This document shows, one piece after another, positions 36,101-41,694 of a stretch of DNA of 64,000 bases (positions are counted from its first letter, which is position 1; each line of letters starts with the position of its first letter). The stretch is taken from the NCBI RefSeq assembly GCF_032854445.1, contig NC_088297.1:25725915-25789914 (forward strand). The letters run 5' to 3'. The DNA comes from Liolophura sinensis (Eukaryota; Mollusca; Polyplacophora; Chitonida; Chitonidae). The notes under the pieces were generated by a model. It searched no databases and had not been told where the DNA came from. It was given only the letters and a program-made list of their open reading frames with translations. The translations under genes were made by a program, and so were the position numbers.

Positions 36101-38837
36101 CCTAAATGTACATGTGACAGCTCACTACTTCATGTAGCCTAAATGTACATGTGACGGCTCACTACTTCATGTAGCCTACATGTACAGGTAGCTTACAAGG
36201 ACGTCAGGTCATCTTGTAAAAATTGTTTGTTGGTCACGTTTCAACCCTACCCGTCAGAAGAATTAGTGAGGGCTCAGTTGGGAATTCCTTTCATTTTTTA
36301 AATTTGCCAAGCGGTAATAAAAAAGATATAGGCAGTATTAAAAGAACTGAATGTGGAGAGGGGGAAAAAAAAGGAAGATTTCTATCAAAATCTCAAGATA
36401 AATTTCACAGTACCAGATGTCCCGTGTTTGGAGAATCGGTGATTTATGGCCAACGAGACAAAAAATTATAGTTCAGCTGAAAAGACTGCAGCTATTGTGT
36501 GTATATGAGAAGATTTTGAGCGTTTAGCCAGTAATCTTTAGCAGATCAAAATCTTGGGTCACTTTGATAAAAACTTCAGATGTCATATATTTGGTACATT
36601 TTTGGTAAATAATATTGCCTGTAGGTTATAGTGCCATTGCCAAGAAAACATTGCCTGTAGGTTATAGTGCCATTGCCAAGAAAACTTTGCCTGCAGCTTA
36701 TAGTGCCATTGCCAAGAAAACTAGCCTACAGCTTATAGTGACGTTGCTAAGAAAACATTGCCTGTAGGTTATAGTGCCATTGCCAAGAAAACATTGCCTG
36801 TAGGTTATAATGCCATTGCCAAGAAACATTCCCAGTAGGCTATAGTGCCATTGCCAAGAAAAACTATGGAATATTTATTTATGAAGTTTTGTGCACGTGG
36901 CCAAAAGACTGTCTTTGGTAAACTGAGTGTTCTCATCATAAAAAAATCCCAACATCTTCATACTCAGGCACCAGATGACTGAGCCATGATACATTTATGG
37001 TGAACAAGTGGCTCACGTGCTAAAATCCCTTTTTTTTTCAGCCATTTTAAATCCTGCCAGCCCCAGCCTATCAAAAAGTGGGCAGAACAATGTGACGTCC
37101 AATGACAGCTTTAACTTTCAGAGTTCAAGGGATTTCTTCGCCAATCTAGGTTTGTGTCCTTCTGGTTGAATTTCCATCTGTCTAATTTTCTGTGTGATCT
37201 GATTGTAAATATATTTATGTAACAGGGTGATACATAGCTGCAATCTACCTCTGGGCTGGAGGTAATTTCTCTTCAGGGTAGAAGCGTCGACTCCAAGCCC
37301 AGAGATTGCTGGCTCAAATCCCACGTGATTTACATTTACTTATGTAATTATATTTAAAGATTTTTTTACTGAAATGATGGTGATGAGTTTTATTTTTGGA
37401 AGAAACTGAAGTGCCAGGAGTAAACCATCGACATTTGGCAGACTACTGACAAACATTTCCACATACAGGCGATCTGTGAGGAATATTACACTGTGGAGAC
37501 AGCCACATGAGCAGTGTCAATCACTTTATACTGTACTGTGCCAGGAGTAAACCACCCACCTTTGGCAAGTTACTGACAAACATGTCCACATACAGGCGGT
37601 CTGTGAGGAATATTACACTGTGGAAACAGCCACATGAGCGGTGTCAGTCACTTTATACTGTACTGTGCCAGGAGTAAACCACCCACTTTTGGCAAGTTAC
37701 TGACAAACATTTCCACATACAGGCGATCTGTGAGGAATATTACACTGTGGAGACGGCCACATGAGCAGTGTCAATCACTTTATACTGTACTGTGCCAGGA
37801 GTAAACCACCCACCTTTGGCAAGTTACTGACAAACATGTCCACATACAGGCAGTCTGTGAGGAATATTACACTGTGGAAACAGCCACATGAGCAGTGTCA
37901 ATCACTTTATACTGTACTGTGCCAGGAGTAAACCACCCACCTTTAGCAAGTGAATTGTTGACAAATTTTACCATATTTGTTGAATTGTAAAACAAACTCT
38001 CTTTAGGAAATGTTAGACAGTGCAAATGTGAACAATGGTATAACAAATTTTTTTCAGCATAACAACTTGAGAATGTTTGACTATAGTATACTATGATGAT
38101 TTCTGGCATGTTTGGGTAAGAACTATAGCCCAGCCCTGGAGAGAATTTGAAATATTACATATCATGTTTTTCTGTCAACACCAAGTGGATGGGTGCACAT
38201 ATTTCTGCCATTGTAAAATTTGTATGGTATAAATTTAATATTGCTGGTTGGTGTATTCTGTAACTGTTCGGTGTATTCTATTACTGATTGGTGTATTAAT
38301 ATTACTGGTTGGTGTATTAATATTACTGGTTGTGTATTCTATTACCAGTTAGTGTATTCTATTACCCGTTGGTGTATTCTGTTACTGTTTGGTGTATTCT
38401 ACCAAACTCCAGAATATTTCTTCTGGAGACTGACACCAGTTGAGTGACTGGTGTCAGTCAGGATTTATGGTTGGGCTCAGCCAGAGCTGGGTTTGAACCG
38501 ACAACCTCGGTGATCAGTGCTAGGTGGAGAAACAGAACTGTCCACAGAAGTGTCATTATTAAATGGTCATGGGTTTGGCTGGTGCAGCCAAGTGTGTAAC
38601 ACTAGCATTTTTGTTCATTTGTTCAGAAATTTCTGACAGACTTTATCTGGTACATGCACATTTGAATGAGAAATGTATGAATTATTTTGATTGACAGATG
38701 ATGGGAGGAGCGTGGCACCCTCGGTGATCAGTATCAATCCCCAAGCTCCACGACAAAACTGGGCTAAAGTCAAAGCGCTGCAAAAACTTCAGGAGCAGGA
38801 ATCTGTGGAAAAGATTCAGAAATCTCGGAAAGCTTGA
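1..38837 (+). CDS. Unconventional myosin with MH2-like tail domain (27 exons, 5' partial)
   Basis: Actin-based motor fused to a SMAD-type MH2-like domain. Exons: 1-120, 280-368, 1654-1768, 2084-2231, 2923-3040, 3497-3614, 4347-4418, 4797-4932, 6456-6693, 7359-7523, 8401-8546, 8922-9017, 12449-12518, 13407-13462, 14999-15148, 16522-16633, 17055-17306, 17828-17928, 27714-27822, 29899-30056, 30759-30831, 31699-31857, 33010-33202, 33824-33906, 34268-34361, 37042-37149, 38698-38837. Every junction is GT-AG and the phases chain to 3417 coding bases (1138 residues plus TGA). Visible domains: motor residues 1-649 with P-loop, switch I, switch II, relay and converter; one IQ motif about 674-687; linker to about 803; MH2-like about 818-997; basic tail to 1138. 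The motor looks closest to class III-like myosins from its text (for example [15 protein letters not shown]), which is inference. No kinase domain is visible because the window starts inside the motor. The protein probably acts on actin in the cytoplasm; cargo and class are unknown. Confidence 0.9.
280..368 (+). CDS. Myosin exon: P-loop lysine and following helix
   Basis: Opens with GT after a TTGATTGTAG acceptor and encodes [15 protein letters not shown] then RIIQ, ending in phase 0 before GTGAGT. KT completes the Walker A motif GESGAGKT. A degraded copy of the 3' end of this exon lies at 952-1005. Confidence 0.9.
952..1005 (+). pseudogene. Degraded duplicate of myosin exon 2 end plus donor
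   Basis: The stretch ATCAAAACTCCAA then ATTATACAGGTGAGTGA matches the 3' end of exon 280-368 (ATCAAAACTCCAA then ATTATCCAGGTGAGTGA), with a 2-base deletion between the blocks. The donor GTGAGT is kept. No convincing acceptor or full-length exon is present, so it is most likely a dead partial duplication and not an alternative exon. Confidence 0.55.
1030..1500 (+). repeat. 30-bp minisatellite, about 15 copies
   Basis: Units read like CATGTTTACATCAAACACAT followed by TTACACTTAA, period 30. The array lies in the intron between exons 280-368 and 1654-1768, starting about 30 bases after the degraded exon copy. Because 30 is divisible by 3, both strands stay open; these open frames are not genes. 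Confidence 0.9.
1654..1768 (+). CDS. Myosin exon: switch I
   Basis: Follows the acceptor AACTACAG and encodes [14 protein letters not shown] then switch [11 protein letters not shown], which coordinates ATP phosphates and Mg in myosins. Ends in phase 1 before GTGGGT. All canonical switch I residues are present. Confidence 0.93.
1769..2083. other. Intron with no visible feature
   Basis: Intron of the myosin gene. I see no repeat, SINE or conserved coding segment; it ends in the acceptor TACATTCAG. Confidence 0.7.
2084..2231 (+). CDS. Myosin exon: upper 50K after switch I
   Basis: Encodes [13 protein letters not shown] and [12 protein letters not shown], both strongly conserved in myosin motors. 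Enters in phase 1 and leaves in phase 2 before GTATTG. Confidence 0.93.
2232..2922. other. Intron with no visible feature
   Basis: AT-rich myosin intron without a recognisable repeat or transposon; it ends in the acceptor TTTCTGTTCCAG. Confidence 0.65.
2923..3040 (+). CDS. Myosin exon: upper 50K
   Basis: Encodes [20 protein letters not shown], the motor segment before the ATP-site helix. Enters in phase 2, leaves in phase 0 before GTAGGG. Confidence 0.92.
3497..3614 (+). CDS. Myosin exon: upper 50K helix
   Basis: Encodes [16 protein letters not shown], matching the conserved myosin helix often written as iLaavLHLGNi. Followed by an acidic loop and exit in phase 1 before GTAAGG. Confidence 0.92.
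4188..4240 (+). mobile_element. SINE 3' tail fragment
   Basis: GAGTATGGCGTAAAACACCA followed by ATGAAATAAATAAA is the 3' tail of the common SINE of this window (compare full copy 59590-59846). Intronic fragment; the head is missing. Confidence 0.7.
4347..4418 (+). CDS. Myosin exon: cardiomyopathy-loop entry
   Basis: Short 72-base exon encoding [14 protein letters not shown] and ending VRG, phase 1 to phase 1. Together with the next exon it forms the actin-binding surface loop. Confidence 0.9.
4533..4640. repeat. 16-bp TTTGTCTGTC microsatellite
   Basis: Runs of TTAGTTTGTCTGTCYG and close variants, about 6 copies, in the intron before exon 4797-4932. Confidence 0.8.
4797..4932 (+). CDS. Myosin exon: actin-surface loop and helix
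   Basis: Encodes [12 protein letters not shown], then [17 protein letters not shown], and ends NLLLEPSED plus AG in phase 2. Counting 16 residues back from DALAK gives Glu at the TEDS position, which by the TEDS rule suggests no need for activating phosphorylation there (inference). The last 31 bases and the donor are the seed of the 121-bp array that follows. Confidence 0.93.
4933..5990 (+). repeat. 121-bp array carrying exon end and donor, about 8.7 units
   Basis: Donor-equivalent exon ends fall at 4932, 5053, 5174, 5295, 5416, 5537, 5658, 5779 and 5900, exactly 121 bases apart. Each unit holds AACCTCCTGTTGGAACCCTC then AGAGGACAG and GTAAA, plus about 90 intronic bases that include ACTCTTACTGAT (branch-point-like) and TTCAG or TACAG. 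From that AG to the donor is 33 bases (5021-5053 and every 121 after), which joins in frame to both neighbouring exons. See findings. Confidence 0.95.
6120..6410. repeat. ATAATA-rich imperfect repeat
   Basis: Interspersed AATAATAATA, ACTATACA and CAGTATGGTTATA with a period near 50 bases, about 6 units, just upstream of the switch II exon. Confidence 0.8.
6456..6693 (+). CDS. Myosin exon: switch II and relay helix
   Basis: Largest motor exon. Encodes switch II as [10 protein letters not shown] (DxxGFE intact) and relay [18 protein letters not shown], then [16 protein letters not shown]. Enters in phase 2 and leaves in phase 0 before GTACAT. Catalytically complete. Confidence 0.96.
7083..7300 (+). 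mobile_element. Second SINE-like family, copy 1
   Basis: GTGTGAGTTTAACCCTGGCC resembles a tRNA B box. It is followed by ACAGGGAATTTGTAGATTCC, which matches the same arrangement in the copy at 33419-33645 (ACAGGGAGTTTGTAGAATTT). Likely a tRNA-derived SINE remnant in a myosin intron. Confidence 0.45.
7359..7523 (+). CDS. Myosin exon: lower 50K
   Basis: Encodes [25 protein letters not shown] and FTIQHYAGQ. The run LLDEEC.FP and the HYAG motif are diagnostic of myosin motors; the wording is near class III-like motors. Phase 0 on both sides. Confidence 0.94.
7524..8400. other. Intron with no visible feature
   Basis: 877-base myosin intron. Two open frames occur (7715-8089 and 8092-8286) but they have no recognisable protein text and the flanking exon phases join without them. 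Confidence 0.6.
8401..8546 (+). CDS. Myosin exon: lower 50K after HYAG
   Basis: Encodes [19 protein letters not shown], the standard continuation of the HYAG strand, then [15 protein letters not shown]. Starts in phase 0 and ends in phase 2 before GTAGGC. Confidence 0.93.
8922..9017 (+). CDS. Myosin exon: loop 2 part 1
   Basis: Follows TTTGATTTTAG and encodes [14 protein letters not shown], ending in an ESQ that is completed by the next exon. The donor CCA|GTAAAA was chosen because it ends in phase 2 just before an in-frame TAA and links correctly to exon 12449. Loop 2 is variable in sequence, so homology gives little support here. Confidence 0.7.
9890..10022 (-). mobile_element. SINE, partial, minus orientation
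   Basis: Starts TTATTTATTTATTTGATTGG then GTTTTACGCCGTACG, CCAGCATTATGG and ACCATCCACAGGTTGCTGGG. It is the reverse complement of the SINE at 59590-59846, lacking the tRNA-like head. Confidence 0.8.
10478..10672 (+). mobile_element. SINE, head-truncated
   Basis: Contains GGGAAGGTCTGGCAGCAACC, TTTCCTCCCACCACAATG, and the tail GAGTATGGCATAAAACACCA followed by AATAAATAAA. Confidence 0.8.
10951..11180 (+). mobile_element. SINE with tandemly duplicated tRNA-like head
   Basis: The head GAGGGGGTTAGCATGCCAGT and CAGTGACCCAGGAGCCTC occur twice in tandem, about 52 bases apart. GTGGCCGAGGGGGTTAG fits an A box and GTTCAATTCCAG a B box of a tRNA promoter. The body continues to TTTCCACTCACCAG. The duplicated head is important for the origin of the 48-bp satellite at 19325-27462. 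Confidence 0.8.
11708..12020. repeat. 30-bp minisatellite, about 10 copies
   Basis: Units like GTGTGGGCTACCCGTGTGTG followed by GACTGTCCAC. Divisible by 3, hence open in several frames on both strands; repetitive Cys/Gly/Leu and His/Thr peptides are not evidence of a gene. Confidence 0.9.
12449..12518 (+). CDS. Myosin exon: loop 2 part 2
   Basis: Encodes [15 protein letters not shown] then ASLHFR. The motif before the next exon corresponds to the FR.SL segment after loop 2 in myosins. Enters completing a CAG codon and leaves in phase 0 before GTAAGG, the only donor that keeps the next exon open. Confidence 0.85.
12575..13075. repeat. 35-bp minisatellite, about 14 copies
   Basis: Units read ATAAACCACTCACCTTTGGC then AGGTAAATCCCCACG. 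Each unit contains CAGGTAAAT, a donor-like string, in the intron after exon 12449-12518. I cannot show clear descent from the exon end. Confidence 0.9.
13407..13462 (+). CDS. Myosin exon: SH-helix entry
   Basis: Small 56-base exon encoding [19 protein letters not shown] with the final Arg split. This is the conserved segment right before RCIKPN in myosins. Ends in phase 2 before GTAATC. Confidence 0.93.
13965..14838 (+). repeat. 74-bp array amplified inside a SINE, about 11 units
   Basis: Each 74-base unit contains CCCGGTTTCCTCCCAACATT then ATGCTGGCCGCTGGCGCACA, the internal part of the SINE. The last unit continues into a normal SINE tail, GGAGTACAGCGTAAAACACC and AATCAAATGAATAAA. So the array arose inside one SINE insertion in the intron before exon 14999. 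Confidence 0.88.
14999..15148 (+). CDS. Myosin exon: SH1 region and converter start
   Basis: Encodes [14 protein letters not shown], then [33 protein letters not shown]. This is the conserved actin-proximal and SH helix region. Ends in phase 2 (GACAG) before GTAGGT. The last about 114 bases plus donor are tandemly copied downstream. Confidence 0.95.
15149..16020 (+). repeat. 124-bp array of exon 3' part plus donor, 7 extra units
   Basis: Units are exactly 124 bases (exon-end equivalents at 15272, 15396, 15520, 15644, 15768, 15892 and 16016). Each contains the terminal 114 bases of exon 14999-15148, near-identical, plus GTAGGTTAAT. There is no convincing acceptor in most units. Two units have TTTAGCTC or CTTAGCTC where the exon has CTGAGCTC, but splicing there would hit TAG. 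So these are not usable cassettes. Confidence 0.95.
16522..16633 (+). CDS. Myosin exon: converter
   Basis: Encodes [24 protein letters not shown] and DWQIGKTK, the converter that drives the lever arm. Phase 2 entry completes Arg; leaves in phase 0 before GTGAGA. Confidence 0.93.
16634..17054. other. Intron with no visible feature
   Basis: 421-base myosin intron; no repeat or transposon seen. Confidence 0.6.
17055..17306 (+). CDS. Myosin exon: lever arm IQ motif and Gln-rich helix
   Basis: Starts [12 protein letters not shown] (end of the converter) and then has one IQ-like light-chain site, [14 protein letters not shown], about residues 674-687 of the visible protein. The rest is Gln/Glu-rich and helical, with [16 protein letters not shown], perhaps a short single helix or coiled coil. 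Phase 0 on both sides. Confidence 0.92.
17828..17928 (+). CDS. Myosin exon: linker
   Basis: Encodes [18 protein letters not shown] and [11 protein letters not shown]. No domain recognised. Assigned by the strong TTTTTCAG acceptor, open frame and phase match to both neighbours (0 in, 2 out). Confidence 0.75.
18230..19110. repeat. 30-bp minisatellite, about 29 copies
   Basis: Units read AACTATCCACATTTGAATAA then TCCACGTGTG. Very homogeneous. Open in both directions because of the 30-base period (Tyr-Pro-His-Leu-Asn repeats on +), with no start context, signal or flanking gene structure. Confidence 0.95.
19325..27462. repeat. 48-bp satellite, about 8.1 kb, about 169 copies
   Basis: Units read CAGGAACCTCCCTATGTGAG then TGGTTAGCATTCAGTCTC and AAACTGGCAT, period 48 with occasional 49-base units carrying an extra A. 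Many units contain GTGAGT, a donor-like string. Minus-strand frames are open for up to 320 codons because 48 is divisible by 3. Higher-order structure with a 2550-base shift is visible (for example 21215-21418 versus 23765-23968). It merges into a SINE at its right end. Confidence 0.95.
27450..27690 (+). mobile_element. SINE body continuous with the 48-bp satellite
   Basis: The last satellite unit, GAGTGGTTAGCATACTAACC, reads straight into CAGCACAACC, GAGCCTCTCACCAATGCAGT, GAGTTCAAGTACAGCTCATG and later TATGCTGGTCGCCATCGTAC. This is the normal order of the SINE seen at 59590-59846, so the satellite unit sits where the tRNA-like head should be. Confidence 0.82.
27714..27822 (+). CDS. Myosin exon: Ser/Thr-rich linker before MH2-like domain
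   Basis: Follows TTTCTTTTGCAG and encodes [19 protein letters not shown] then [17 protein letters not shown]. Phase 2 in, phase 0 out before GTAAGA. Its last 51 bases, starting after CCCCTCCAG, are the part copied in the array downstream. Confidence 0.85.
27823..29416 (+). repeat. 97-bp array with exon end, acceptor-like and donor signals, about 16 units
   Basis: Most units contain a pyrimidine tract ending CCCCTCCAG or CCTGCAG, a 51-base segment such as AGACTCACCTCATGCTGCCA through TTCTACCAG, and GTAAGAAATGG. The segment stays 51 bases even where its sequence has drifted, for example the last units encoding [17 protein letters not shown]. Splicing any of them in would add 17 residues in frame. 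A few units, such as near 28200, have lost the donor. Confidence 0.93.
29899..30056 (+). CDS. Myosin exon: MH2-like domain part 1
   Basis: Encodes [18 protein letters not shown], then [22 protein letters not shown]2 domains start with a WC..-Y.E-N-.VGE-F pattern followed by a strand ending VDG; both are matched here in order and spacing. Ends in phase 2 before GTCGGG, a weak donor, chosen because it joins R to the next exon exactly as in MH2 (ER then GLG). Confidence 0.85.
30495..30712. repeat. 36-bp minisatellite, 6 copies
   Basis: Units read GATAATGACAGCATTCAGGT then GTGAAATACCATTATT. Intronic, inside the MH2-like coding region. Confidence 0.92.
30759..30831 (+). CDS. Myosin exon: MH2-like domain part 2
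   Basis: Encodes [19 protein letters not shown] then HQIGK. The MH2 counterpart is the segment GL.sNvnR..t.e.TRrHIGKG; the R-H-x-I-G-K core is preserved. Phase 2 in, 0 out before GTGAGA. Confidence 0.88.
31699..31857 (+). CDS. Myosin exon: MH2-like domain part 3
   Basis: Encodes [20 protein letters not shown] then DVIVQG, matching the MH2 stretch of G-V-x-L-Y, G-x-V-Y-A-x-x-L-S and S-I-F-V-Q-S. Continues with a divergent insert-like segment [19 protein letters not shown]. Phase 0 both sides. Confidence 0.88.
31926..32640. repeat. 54-bp minisatellite, about 13 copies
   Basis: Units read CAGACATTTTCCCCTACTTA then ACATAGTTCCCAACAGTGCC and CATACCCTAGGCAG. Begins about 70 bases after the exon and does not include the exon end. 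Open frames on both strands come from the 54-base period. Confidence 0.93.
32899..32960 (+). mobile_element. SINE 3' tail fragment
   Basis: GTGAAATATTCTGACTGGAG then AAACAACAGTCAAGTGAATA matches the tail of the common SINE. Confidence 0.6.
33010..33202 (+). CDS. Myosin exon: MH2-like domain part 4 (C-terminal core)
   Basis: Encodes [18 protein letters not shown], then [17 protein letters not shown] and [20 protein letters not shown]2 has the same order: i-fn-e-F--lL, then CtiRmSFvKGWG, then tPCWiEi-l--plqwLD. TPCW is exactly retained. Phase 1 exit before GTGAGC. Confidence 0.9.
33419..33645 (+). mobile_element. Second SINE-like family, copy 2
   Basis: Has TGGTTAGGGGTTAAGGTG and GTGGGTTCAAATCCAGCC (B-box-like), then ACAGGGAGTTTGTAGAATTT. 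Shares the 3' arrangement with 7083-7300 and differs from the common SINE. Confidence 0.5.
33824..33906 (+). CDS. Myosin exon: basic tail helix
   Basis: Encodes [18 protein letters not shown] then DILEKNRKR. Positively charged, probably helical, just after the MH2-like domain. Phase 1 in, 0 out before GTGAGC. Confidence 0.82.
34268..34361 (+). CDS. Myosin exon: basic tail
   Basis: Encodes [18 protein letters not shown] then [11 protein letters not shown]. Two donors are possible, CAG|GTAAAC at 34351 and AAG|GTAAGA at 34361. Only the second (phase 1) keeps the next exon open; the first would give an immediate TAA. The exon end and both donors are repeated in the array that follows. Confidence 0.8.
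34362..35800 (+). repeat. 79-bp array carrying exon end and donors, about 18 units
   Basis: Units hold GACAGAAAAAGTCCTGTGAG, GTAAACAAAGGTAAGAAGG and TGTTACCTTTTGGCAG. The last is acceptor-like, so each unit resembles a 41-base exon, but 41 is not a multiple of 3 and the frame meets TAA. The right end degenerates into poly-G (14 G near 35781-35794). Copy number includes partial units. Confidence 0.93.
35925..36188. repeat. 37-bp minisatellite, 7 copies
   Basis: Units read GTGACGGCTCACTACTTCAT then GTAGCCTACATGTACAT. Intronic, period 37. Confidence 0.93.
36615..36868. repeat. About 37-bp minisatellite, about 7 copies
   Basis: Units read CATTGCCTGTAGGTTATAGT then GCCATTGCCAAGAAAA. More diverged than the neighbouring arrays. 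Confidence 0.88.
37042..37149 (+). CDS. Myosin exon: Ser/Asn-rich tail
   Basis: Follows CTTTTTTTTTCAG and encodes [20 protein letters not shown] then [13 protein letters not shown]. Low complexity, likely disordered. Phase 1 both sides. Confidence 0.78.
37411..37935. repeat. 127-bp array, about 4 copies
   Basis: Starts of GTGCCAGGAGTAAACC at 37411, 37538, 37665, 37792 and 37919 are exactly 127 apart. Includes CCACATACAGGCGATCTGTG and ATTACACTGTGGAGACAGCC. Intronic. Confidence 0.93.
38240..38405. repeat. About 20-bp repeat
   Basis: Repeated GGTTGGTGTATTAATATTAC and GGTGTATTCTATTAC words, about 8-9 copies, in the last intron. Confidence 0.8.
38698..38837 (+). CDS. Myosin terminal coding exon and stop
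   Basis: Follows TTGATTGACAG and encodes [20 protein letters not shown] then [19 protein letters not shown] and TGA at 38835-38837. Helical, charged C-terminus. Phase 1 entry matches the previous exon. There is no SMAD-like SSxS tail. Confidence 0.85.
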
Positions 38838-38849
38838 GTCCCGGGACTT

Positions 38850-39055
38850 GTGTTGTCTGTTTGTCTGGCTAAGCACTTGTACATCTTATTTGTCCATCTG
38901 TCTGGCTAAGCACTTGTATATCTTGTTTATCTGTGTGTCTGTCCGACTAAGCACTTATACATCTTGTTTGTCTGTCTGCCTGTCTGTCCGGCTAAGCACT
39001 TGTACATCTTGTTTGTCTGTCTGTCTGTCAGGCTAAACACTTGTACATCTTTACA
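38850..39055. repeat. 37-45-bp repeat right after the stop codon, 5 copies
   Basis: GGCTAAGCACTTGTACATCT then TGTTTGTCTGTCTG, starting about 15 bases past TGA. Probably in the 3' UTR. Confidence 0.85.
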
Positions 39056-39779
39056 GCATATCTGTGGATTTTTACAGGACAGATGCGATGTACATTTCTA
39101 AATCTTGATTATTATGTCTACACCAAAGTGTCTTTCTATAGTTTTTGTAAATTTGCTCCCTGCATAGTTTGAACCACTTTACATAGCTTATACACAGCAA
39201 TTATGAATGGCTTTAATACGAGACATTGTGATTTACAGTCACTGAACTGATGTTACACCATTAGTCATGGTGGGATATGGTTTTGTCAAAGTGACAGTTG
39301 CTCACTGTATCATACATTGTGTAAATTGTCCATTTAATACTGGACAGATACTGTATGTGCGAGATACTGTTACTATGTGAAATAATGTGAGATATCGTTA
39401 TGATATTGTTACAATATTTTTTTTTCAAAATTTAATGTTGAATGTGTTACCTGTACATGCAGTTTACCAAAGGTGCTTTGTTATATAAAACATGTATGTG
39501 ATCTATATGTTTGGTATATAAAACAAGCTTGCAGATGCACATGAATTGATTTTACTTTATGATATTTTTTATTCACTTGTTGAGTACATGAGAGAGGCTG
39601 CATGTGTTGTACTGTTTTAAACGAGGTATTATCTATGCAATATACTATTGTAAATGTATAATTACAACATGGACAGTCATTGGTCATTTATCTATAATTG
39701 ACTGGCCAATGAGTTTCTTTTTACAGACGTAATTCTAGCTGTCACAGATTATGTGAATTATATGATTACTTCATGACCA

Positions 39780-41500
39780 AGCCTCTTCCTCCCTCCCCTC
39801 CTCCCTCCCTTCCTCAGTGCCTCCTCCCTCCCCTCCCCTTTGCCTCCTCCCTCCTCCCTCTCCTCCCCCCAGTGCCTCCTCCCTCCCCTCCTCTCCCTCC
39901 CCCCAGTGCTTAATTATTATAATTGTTTGTGTCTTTTTTCAAAGTATTGGAACCTCCTCCTTCCCCTCCTCCCTCCCCTCCCCTTTGCGTCCTCCCTCCC
40001 CTCCTCCTCTCCCTCCCCCCAGTGCTTACTTATTATAATGTCATTTTGGAATGATATTCCTCTCTGCTTTGTAAATGTGTATTTTGTATTGACTGACTCG
40101 GAATCGTTTGTTCACATGAGTATTGTTTGTGTCGTCTATCAAAGTATTGGAACCTCCTCCTTCCCCTCCTCCCTCCCCTCCCCTCCCCTTTGCGTCCTCC
40201 CTCCCCTCCTCCTCTCCCTCCCCCCAGTGCTTACTTATTATAATGTCATTTTGGAATGATATTCCTCTCTGTTTTGTAAATGTGTATTTTGTATTGACTG
40301 ACTCGGAATCGTTTGTTCACATGAGTATTGTTTGTGTCTTTTTTCAAAGTATTGGAACCTCCTCCCTCCCCTCCCCTTTGCCTCCTCCCTCCCCTCCTCC
40401 TCTCCCTCCCCCCAGTGCTTACTTATTATAATGTCATTTTGGAATGATATTCCTCTCTGTTTTGTAAATGTGTATTTTGTATTGACTGACTCGGAATCGT
40501 TTGTTCACATGAGTATTGTTTGTGTCTTTTTTTCAAAGTATTGGAACCTTCTCCCTCCCCTCCTCCCTCCCCTCCCCTTTGCCTCCTCCCTCCCCTCCTC
40601 CTCTCCCTCCCCCCAGTGCTTACTTATTATAATGTCATTTTGGAATGATATTCCTCTCTGCTTTGTAAATGTGTATTTTGTATTGACTGACTCGGAATCG
40701 TTTGTTCACATGAGTATTGTTTGTGTCGTCTATCAAAGTATTGGAACCTCCTCCTTCCCCTCCTCCCTCCCCTCCCCTCCCCTTTGCGTCCTCCCTCCCC
40801 TCCTCCTCTCCCTCCCCCCAGTGCTTACTTATTATAATGTCATTTTGGAATGATATTCCTCTCTGCTTTGTAAATGTGTATTTTGTATTGACTGACTCGG
40901 AATCATTTGTTCACATGAGTATTGTTTGTGTCGTCTATCAAAGTATTGGAACCTCCTCCTTCCCCTCCTCCCTCCCCTCCCCTTTGCGTCCTCCCTCCCC
41001 TCCTCCTCTCCCTCCCCCCAGTGCTTACTTATTATAATGTCATTTTGGAATGATATTCCTCTCTGCTTTGTAAATGTGTATTTTGTATTGACTGACTCGG
41101 AATCATTTGTTCACATGAGTATTGTTTGTGTCGTCTATCAAAGTATTGGAACCTCCTCCCTCCCCTCCTCCCTCCCCTCCCCTTTGCGTCCTCCCTCCCC
41201 TCCTCCTCTCCCTCCCCCCAGTGCTTACTTATTATAATGTCATTTTGGAATGATATTCCTCTCTGCTTTGTAAATGTGTATTTTGTATTGACTGACTCGG
41301 AATCGTTTGTTCATATGAGTATTGTTTGTGTCGTCTATCAAAGTATTGGAACCTCCTCCTCCCTCCCCCTCCCCTTTGCGTCCTCCCTCCCCTCCTCCTC
41401 TCCCTCCCCCCAGTGCTTACTTATTATAATGTCATTTTGGAATGATATTCCTCTGTGTTTTGTAAATGTGTATTTTGTATTGACTGACTCGAAATCGTTT
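39780..41500. repeat. 200-bp array with pyrimidine-only blocks, about 8 copies
   Basis: Each unit (189-207 bases) has a CT-only block like CCTCCCTCCCCTCCCCTTTG and CTCCTCCTCTCCCTCCCCCC, then GTGCTTACTTATTATAATGT and TTGACTGACTCGGAATCGTT. Length variation is in the CT block. Overlapping open frames here are repeat artefacts. Confidence 0.93.
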
Positions 41501-41694
41501 ATTCACACGAGTATTGTTTGTGTCTTTTTTCTTTTTTTATTTCTTTACAAGACAACTGGTAATGTGTATTCTACATTGTATGTCTCACCATGGCTTATAG
41601 ATATATAAATACATGCATGACAAATGTGCAATTTTACTTGATTTGAACTCTTCATATGTGACATTCCTTCAGAGATGTCTTTCAAGAAGGGAGA

